Source: Woeseia sp964560775 (GTDB lineage Bacteria > Pseudomonadota > Gammaproteobacteria > Steroidobacterales > Woeseiaceae). Taken from it: DNA of 11,583 nt. Shown here piece by piece: positions 7,118 to 11,583 of the stretch (position 1 is its first letter; each line of letters opens with the position of its first letter). The notes beneath the pieces are model-generated. The model was not told the DNA's origin and ran no database searches. It was given only the letters and a program-made list of their open reading frames with translations. Both the position numbers and the translations under genes were made by a program. The stretch covers positions 1 to 11,583 of the forward strand of contig CAZLNH010000273.1 in the NCBI GenBank assembly GCA_964560775.1. Direction: 5' to 3'.

Positions 7118-7750
7118 ATGATCCGAATTATCATCGCCGACGATCACGCCGTGCTGCGCCACGGCCTGATCAGTTTGCTCGACCGGTGTGACGATATTGA
7201 TGTGGTCGGGGATGTTGCGGATGGACCAGCGGCGGTCGACATGGTCCGCGACAAACAGCCCGACGTTATTGTCCTGGATATCTCGATGCCGGGCCCCGGC
7301 CTGCTGCGCATGCTGCAGCTACTGCGCTCGGCGCACGCGCCGCTGAAAATCCTTATCTTGAGTTCCCATCCGGAAGACCAGTATGCGATTCGCGCATTAC
7401 AGGCCGGCGCTGACGGCTACCTGACCAAGGAGCATTCCGGCGAAGCGCTGGCTGTGGCGGTGCGGCATGTAGCGGCCGGGCGCAAGTACGTATCGCCCGA
7501 GCTCGCCGAGCATCTCGCGGCCGAGCTGACGAGTCGCAGTACGGGGCAGCCGCACGAATCGCTGTCAAACAGGGAGTTCCAGGTGTTTACGTGCCTCGGC
7601 CAGGGCCTGACGGCAAAGGAAACCGGCGAAAAGCTGTCACTGAGCCCGAAAACCGTCCACACCTACCGCGCCCGGATCTTCGAGAAAACGGGCTTGAAAA
7701 ATGATGCCGATATCGTCCGGTACGCGGTAAAAAACAACCTGATCGACTGA
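7118..7750 (+). CDS. NarL/LuxR-family response regulator
   Basis: A 210-residue transcription factor. The receiver domain (1-120) has the acidic pocket Asp8/Asp9, phosphoacceptor Asp54 in IVLDISMPGP, the Ser82/Ser83 switch (LILSSHPED) and Lys104 in YLTKE. A LuxR-type HTH occupies about 147-210 (LSNREFQVFTCLGQGLTAKE, then LSLSPKTVHTYRARIFEKTG), close in layout to GacA/UvrY-type regulators. Phosphorylation should trigger dimerisation and DNA binding. The two HisKA_3 kinases upstream on the same strand are the obvious cognate donors, since that kinase class pairs with NarL-type regulators. AGGG at 7106-7109 is a weak ribosome binding site for ATG 7118. Target genes cannot be identified from this window. 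Confidence 0.95.
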   Translation: MIRIIIADDHAVLRHGLISLLDRCDDIDVVGDVADGPAAVDMVRDKQPDVIVLDISMPGPGLLRMLQLLRSAHAPLKILILSSHPEDQYAIRALQAGADGYLTKEHSGEALAVAVRHVAAGRKYVSPELAEHLAAELTSRSTGQPHESLSNREFQVFTCLGQGLTAKETGEKLSLSPKTVHTYRARIFEKTGLKNDADIVRYAVKNNLID

Positions 7751-7870
7751 CGGGCGTCCCTGGCACGTAATACGAGGTACTACAGCCCGCAAGACCACAG
7801 CCGACTCAGCCAGTCCCCGAAGCGCACACCAGAATACGCGTTTGTCCGCTGGTACAGCGACCTCACTGCC

Positions 7871-7876
7871 TCTAAT
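7871..7876 (+). promoter_or_regulatory. candidate -10 element upstream of the receiver-only gene
   Basis: TCTAAT matches TATAAT in 5 of 6 positions. The best -35-like word TTGTCC (7842-7847) is 23 bp away, too far for a standard sigma70 promoter, so an activator would be needed. The 232-bp gap here suggests that a second transcription unit starts at 7983. Confidence 0.25.
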
Positions 7877-7894
7877 GTAGCGACCCTTCCTGAA

Positions 7895-7907
7895 GACACG
7901 TTGTGTC
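7895..7907. promoter_or_regulatory. perfect 5-bp palindrome GACAC-GTT-GTGTC, possible operator
   Basis: An interrupted palindrome about 20 bp downstream of the candidate -10 and 75 bp before the receiver-only gene. Its 13-bp two-fold symmetric layout suits a dimeric DNA-binding protein, conceivably the NarL-type regulator encoded just upstream. No second copy was noticed. Confidence 0.28.
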
Positions 7908-7913
7908 CGAAAG

Positions 7914-7940
7914 CGTACGCGGTGGCACGGCACCGGTACG
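7914..7940 (+). promoter_or_regulatory. strong bulged hairpin in the leader of the receiver-only gene
   Basis: CGTAC (7914-7918), a bulged G (7919), CGGTG (7920-7924), loop GCACGG, CACCG (7931-7935) and GTACG (7936-7940) give 10 Watson-Crick pairs with a single bulge. There is no T tract. It ends 42 nt before ATG 7983. It has the same architecture (10-bp stem, one bulge, six-base loop) as the hairpin at 6031-6057. Confidence 0.5.
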
Positions 7941-7982
7941 AACGCCTGACGCCCCGCCCGTGAACTCGAAGAGAAAATTGAA

Positions 7983-8396
7983 ATGGCCAAGCGAACGCTC
8001 CTGATTGTTGAGGATTCAGAACAAGTGCGCCAGCGCATACGCAAGACCCTGGAGTCGCAGAACGATATCGTCATTGCCGGCGAAGCCTCCGATGTGGATA
8101 CCGCAATCAGCCTGATCGACAGTATCGATCCGGATCTTGTGACGCTCGATATACGCCTGGACGACGGCGGCAACGGGCTGGATGTACTGCGATACATCAG
8201 AGAGTCCGGCAAGCGACCCCACGTCGTTGTGCTGGCGTTCAATTTCAATCAACAGTACCTGCCTGCCGACCTTGCTGCGTGTGCCGCGCGGGTACTGGAC
8301 AAGGTCACGGATTTTGAACAATTGCCGGCAGCGCTGGCAACGGCCGACGCGCCTTACGGGGACGCAGAGCGGCGGCGGCAGCCCTGTGCCTCGTAA
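7983..8396 (+). CDS. single-domain response regulator (receiver only)
   Basis: A 137-residue receiver domain with no output domain. Glu10/Asp11 (LLIVEDSEQ) and phosphoacceptor Asp56 (LVTLDIRLDD) are present, and Lys107 is seen in VLDKVTDF. The switch position normally held by Thr or Ser is Ala85 in VVVLAFNFN, so phosphorylation may be poorly coupled to the usual conformational change. Such proteins can act as phosphate shuttles or sinks, or bind a partner directly. The likely donor is the hybrid kinase directly downstream, whose frame would overlap this gene by 11 bp if it starts at GTG 8386. The start at ATG 7983 follows a purine-rich AGAGAAAATTGA stretch. The last ~17 residues are Arg/Ala-rich and probably unstructured. 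Confidence 0.9.
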   Translation: MAKRTLLIVEDSEQVRQRIRKTLESQNDIVIAGEASDVDTAISLIDSIDPDLVTLDIRLDDGGNGLDVLRYIRESGKRPHVVVLAFNFNQQYLPADLAACAARVLDKVTDFEQLPAALATADAPYGDAERRRQPCAS

Positions 8397-8472
8397 CTCG
8401 GAGAATGAAATCAAAACCAAGAACCGACCAGTCAAGGCTGGGGAATCTGTTACGCAGTCGAGTACCGGCAAC

Positions 8473-10332
8473 ATGCCGTATGACCGCGAAAGCATTCTTG
8501 ATCTCGTCCTGCGTGAAACCCGCGCGGCGACGTTTGCATGGGACCTCAGCACAAATGAAATGGTCTGGGATGACGGTTTTCGCCAGCTTTTTGGCTTCGG
8601 CGAAGGCGTGTGTTCGGGCAGTCTTGATGACCTTACGCGCCGTTTTCATCCCGATGATGCCGAGATGGCCATTGCAGCGGCTGACGCGTCGCGCGCGGCT
8701 TGCGGCAGCCTGCATGTCGAACACCGGATAGTCCGCAACGACGGCGAGGTGCGCTGGCTGACAGTGCGCGGCCTTACGATATGTGCTGGTGATGGCACGC
8801 CGGAACGGCTGGTCGGCGTTTGCTGGGATGAAACCGATGCCCGCAGTGCCGCGGATCGCATTGAATTGCTGGGCCGCATGCATGAGGAAAATCCGCAGCC
8901 GGTTTTCCGTGTGATGAAGGACGGTACGATTCGTGAGGGTAACCAGGCGAGTACGCGGCTGATGGAAGGTTTGTGTGTCCATCCGGCCAGTGAGACGGCC
9001 CGTGACTTCATGGCGCTCGTGTCGAGGGTACAGTTATCGGGACGTAATCGGGTCAGCGATATCGAAATTGCTGATCGGGTGTACCAGGTCAACCTGGTTC
9101 CGCTGCCCGAGCACGATTACGTAAACGTCTACGCGACTGACGTAACCATGTTGCGGCGCTCGCAGCAGATGATGCAGCAGGCCGCGAAGATGGAAGCCAT
9201 AGGCCAGCTCGCCGGAAGTGTTGCGCATGATTTCAATAATCGCCTGACCGTAATCCTCGGCAACCTCGAGTTGCTCGCGGAAGAAATCGACGCCGGCAGC
9301 GATGCGGCGCAATTGCTTGCCGATGCGCGTCATGCCGCGGAAAACAGTACCGAACTGGCAAAACGCCTGCTCGGTGTGTCCAGTCCCCAGACGGGCGAGC
9401 GGACAGTGACAGACATCAATTCGGCCATCAACCGCATGGAAACGCTGCTCGAGAAATGCTTGGGTGAGTCGGCCGGCCTGTCTGTAATCCTGAACGCAGA
9501 CTTACCGCAGGCAGAGATGCACCGCGCCGGTTTCGAGGACGTCCTCGTCAATCTGACACTGAACGCACGCGATGCAATGAGCCCCGGCGATACGTTGACG
9601 ATAGAAACAACCAGTGTCTGGCTCGACAATGAATACACCTCCGAGAATCCGGACCTTGTCCCGGGCGCGTACACGCTGGTCGCTGTAACCGATACCGGCA
9701 AAGGCATGACGGCGGAAATACGCGAGCGCGCCTTCGAGCCGTTCTATACGACAAAGGATGCAAGAGGCACCGGGCTCGGCCTTAGCACCGTCTACAACTT
9801 CGTCAGGCAATGTGGTGGCCATGTGTCAATTTACAGCGAGGTCGGCGTAGGCACTTGCGTCAAGCTTTATTTGCCCACTGCCAATGCACAGGACCGCGCC
9901 GTGGTAAATAACCGCATTGCCCCGCGAAACGGCGAGCTGGCTGGCAGGAAAATCCTGCTGGTCGAGGACCAGCCCGACATTCGAGATGTAACTTCCCGAA
10001 TTCTCTCGGATTTAGGATGTGACGTACGCACGGTTGCCGGAAGCAATTGCGCACTAGACTACCTGAAGGGCGGATCGGATCTGGACATGCTGGTCACGGA
10101 CCTGGTACTACCCGGCGATTGTGACGGCGCCGGCCTGGTTGCAGCGGCCCGGAAACAGCGGCCGCGTTTGAAGGTGTTGGTGACGTCTGGCTACACGCCA
10201 TCCGGGCCACATGGCAGGTTATTGAGTGGCGTCGACAATTATGATTTTCTCTCCAAGCCCTACACTCGCGAGTCCCTTGCTGCCGCAATGCGCCGTGCAT
10301 TCACGGACACGGGCGCCGACCGCGCGGCTTGA
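8473..10332 (+). CDS. soluble PAS-PAS hybrid sensor histidine kinase with C-terminal receiver
   Basis: A 619-residue kinase without membrane helices. PAS 1 (about 15-125; FAWDLSTNEMVWDD, RFHPDDAE, RNDGEVRWLTVRG) is of the PAS_3 type. A second PAS-like domain is at about 135-225 (FRVMKDGTIREGN...). HisKA has His252 in GSVAHDFNNRLTVILGNLEL. HATPase has the N box NLTLNARDAM (Asn364), VTDTGKGM (Asp407) and GTGLGLSTVYNF. The receiver at about 492-610 has Asp499, phosphoacceptor Asp543 (LVTDLVLPG), Thr571/Ser572 and Lys595. All catalytic residues are intact, so it should autophosphorylate and transfer internally to Asp543. Onward transfer would need an HPt protein not seen here; direct transfer to the neighbouring receivers is the alternative. 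Start: ATG 8473 sits just before the PAS but has no clear ribosome binding site; in-frame GTG 8386, overlapping the previous gene, would add 29 residues. Confidence 0.92.
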   Translation: MPYDRESILDLVLRETRAATFAWDLSTNEMVWDDGFRQLFGFGEGVCSGSLDDLTRRFHPDDAEMAIAAADASRAACGSLHVEHRIVRNDGEVRWLTVRGLTICAGDGTPERLVGVCWDETDARSAADRIELLGRMHEENPQPVFRVMKDGTIREGNQASTRLMEGLCVHPASETARDFMALVSRVQLSGRNRVSDIEIADRVYQVNLVPLPEHDYVNVYATDVTMLRRSQQMMQQAAKMEAIGQLAGSVAHDFNNRLTVILGNLELLAEEIDAGSDAAQLLADARHAAENSTELAKRLLGVSSPQTGERTVTDINSAINRMETLLEKCLGESAGLSVILNADLPQAEMHRAGFEDVLVNLTLNARDAMSPGDTLTIETTSVWLDNEYTSENPDLVPGAYTLVAVTDTGKGMTAEIRERAFEPFYTTKDARGTGLGLSTVYNFVRQCGGHVSIYSEVGVGTCVKLYLPTANAQDRAVVNNRIAPRNGELAGRKILLVEDQPDIRDVTSRILSDLGCDVRTVAGSNCALDYLKGGSDLDMLVTDLVLPGDCDGAGLVAAARKQRPRLKVLVTSGYTPSGPHGRLLSGVDNYDFLSKPYTRESLAAAMRRAFTDTGADRAA

Positions 10333-10338
10333 ACAAGC

Positions 10339-10347
10339 TGGTATAAG
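10339..10347 (+). promoter_or_regulatory. candidate extended -10 before the REC-EAL gene
   Basis: TGGTATAAG matches the extended -10 TGnTATAAT in all but the last base and lies only 8 nt before ATG 10356, inside the 23-bp gap. Transcripts from it would be practically leaderless, consistent with the lack of a Shine-Dalgarno. No -35 is recognisable. It may be coincidental, with the gene simply read through from the hybrid kinase. Confidence 0.28.
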
Positions 10348-10355
10348 CAGAATCC

Positions 10356-11583
10356 ATGCGCGAGCGTAAAGTACTCATAGTTGACGACGATATCTCCATC
10401 TGTCGGTACATTGCGCGGGTTTGCAAGGACGCCGGCTACGAGGCCGTCATCGCAAGCGGCTTTGCTGATTTCGAGGAAGCGCTGCGCAGTCACACCTTTT
10501 TCCTGGTGATGACCGACCTGCAGATGCCGGACTGCGACGGCATTGAATGCATGCGTGTGCTCGCAAACGGGGACTACGATGTGCCGGTGGCCATCCTGAG
10601 TGGCTTCGATCCGCGGGTATTGCAAACCGCGGAAGCGTTCGGCCGCTCCGTGGGCCTGACGATTATCGACACGCTGCAAAAGCCGGTTCAGGTTGCCGCA
10701 ATCCGGGAACTGTTGGAAGCCGCGGCGGCACGCGCCACTGGTGCGCCCGAGGAAGAGCTGCAGGCCGCCATCGATAAACGCGCGATCACGATTTTTTACC
10801 AGCCGAAAGTCAGCTTCCAGAACGATGATTTCGGTACCGTTGTCGGCTTCGAGGCACTCGCGCGCTGGCTGCATCCGCAACGCGGATTGATTGCGCCGAA
10901 CCACTTTATTCCGCTCGCCGAAGCGACCGGCAAGATCGCGGACCTGACGGACATCGTTATGGACTTAGGCATTGCGCAACTGCGCGAGTGGGCCGACGCG
11001 GGCGAAACCTATTCGCTCGCCATCAATATCTCGCCACTGATGCTGGATGACCGGACGCTCGCGGACCGCATACACCGCAAGGTTATTGAGTCGGGCGTCG
11101 ATCCTGCCCAATTGACGCTGGAAATCACCGAAAGTGGCGCGATGGCTGACCCGACCAAGACCATGGAAATTCTGACTCGCTTGCGGCTCAAGGGCTTCAA
11201 GCTGTCGATCGATGATTTTGGCACCGGCCACTCGTCACTGGTGCAACTCTATAATCTGCCGTTCTCCGAGCTGAAGATTGACCGGTCGTTCGTTTCCGGT
11301 ATCGACGACCGGGACGACGCCAAGGTCATCGTCAAGACGCTGATTGATCTTGCCCACAACCTGTCGCTGCAGGTGTGCGCCGAAGGCGTCGAAACCATCT
11401 ACGAATGGCTGTGCCTGATGGACTACGGATGCGATCGCATCCAGGGCTATTTCGCTGGCAAGCCCATAGCGGGTGGCGAAGTACCCGATTGGCTCGAGTC
11501 CTGGTTTCTCCGCCGCGCCGTGATCAATGCACCGCGCGAGCGCCAGGAGCCCCACGCGGCGATTGAGGCGCGGATCGTCTATA
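10356..11583 (+). CDS. REC-EAL response regulator, predicted c-di-GMP phosphodiesterase (partial, RocR-like)
   Basis: At least 409 residues, open to the window end. The receiver domain (1-125) has Asp10-12, phosphoacceptor Asp54 (VMTDLQMPDCDG), Ser82 and Lys109. The EAL domain (about 135-385) has FEALAR (Glu166), AINISP (Asn224), LEITES (Glu256), IDDFGTGHSS (Asp286/Asp287, loop 6), LKIDRSF (Lys307), AEGVET (Glu343) and QGYF (Gln363), so every residue expected for Mg2+-dependent hydrolysis of c-di-GMP to pGpG is present. The layout equals that of Pseudomonas RocR, in which phosphorylation of the receiver modulates phosphodiesterase activity. The C-terminal extension past residue 385 is already longer than RocR's end, and its content beyond the window is unknown. 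The gene is 23 bp behind the hybrid kinase, which is the likely phosphodonor. It lowers c-di-GMP and should favour motility or dispersal. Confidence 0.93.
   Translation, partial: MRERKVLIVDDDISICRYIARVCKDAGYEAVIASGFADFEEALRSHTFFLVMTDLQMPDCDGIECMRVLANGDYDVPVAILSGFDPRVLQTAEAFGRSVGLTIIDTLQKPVQVAAIRELLEAAAARATGAPEEELQAAIDKRAITIFYQPKVSFQNDDFGTVVGFEALARWLHPQRGLIAPNHFIPLAEATGKIADLTDIVMDLGIAQLREWADAGETYSLAINISPLMLDDRTLADRIHRKVIESGVDPAQLTLEITESGAMADPTKTMEILTRLRLKGFKLSIDDFGTGHSSLVQLYNLPFSELKIDRSFVSGIDDRDDAKVIVKTLIDLAHNLSLQVCAEGVETIYEWLCLMDYGCDRIQGYFAGKPIAGGEVPDWLESWFLRRAVINAPRERQEPHAAIEARIVY

Noticed and set aside
7752..7790. CGGGC ... GCCCG inverted repeat as terminator of the NarL regulator gene
   Set aside because: Only five pairs, a large loop and no T tract; not a credible intrinsic terminator.

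Overview
The window looks like chromosomal DNA of a GC-rich Gammaproteobacterium. Intergenic gaps are short, the gene set is dominated by two-component and c-di-GMP signalling, and the MscS, SLC13 and RocR-like proteins are of proteobacterial type. The genus cannot be fixed from the sequence alone. A little-studied marine or soil lineage would fit, but that is a guess.

Left part (1-3578), a mixed set of envelope genes: the N-terminal half of an SLC13-type permease on the minus strand; divergently, a small soluble PAS protein ending in a paired-cysteine (CxxC...CxxC) domain; a secreted, probably outer-membrane beta-barrel protein of unknown function; and an MscS-family mechanosensitive channel that starts with TTG.

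Middle (3579-4025): a 447-bp gap. It begins with five tandem 42-43 bp GC-rich units of a REP-like hairpin element, followed by a partial inverted copy and an apparently non-coding leader.

Right part (4026-11583): six signalling genes on the plus strand. A soluble PAS-PAS-GAF histidine kinase and a two-TM membrane histidine kinase, both of the NarX/HisKA_3 class and clearly related to each other, precede a NarL/LuxR-type response regulator. After a 232-bp gap come a receiver-only protein, a soluble PAS-PAS hybrid kinase (HisKA-HATPase-REC) and a REC-EAL protein that runs off the window with all expected c-di-GMP phosphodiesterase residues intact.

Proposed working model (inference): two kinases with different inputs (cytosolic PAS/GAF and membrane) feed one transcriptional regulator. 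A second module (REC, hybrid kinase, REC-EAL) converts a cytosolic signal into c-di-GMP hydrolysis. The combination of hybrid kinase, NarL-type regulator and REC-EAL protein recalls the Pseudomonas Roc system, with different sensors and gene order. No HPt domain is visible, so a full phosphorelay would need a partner from elsewhere.
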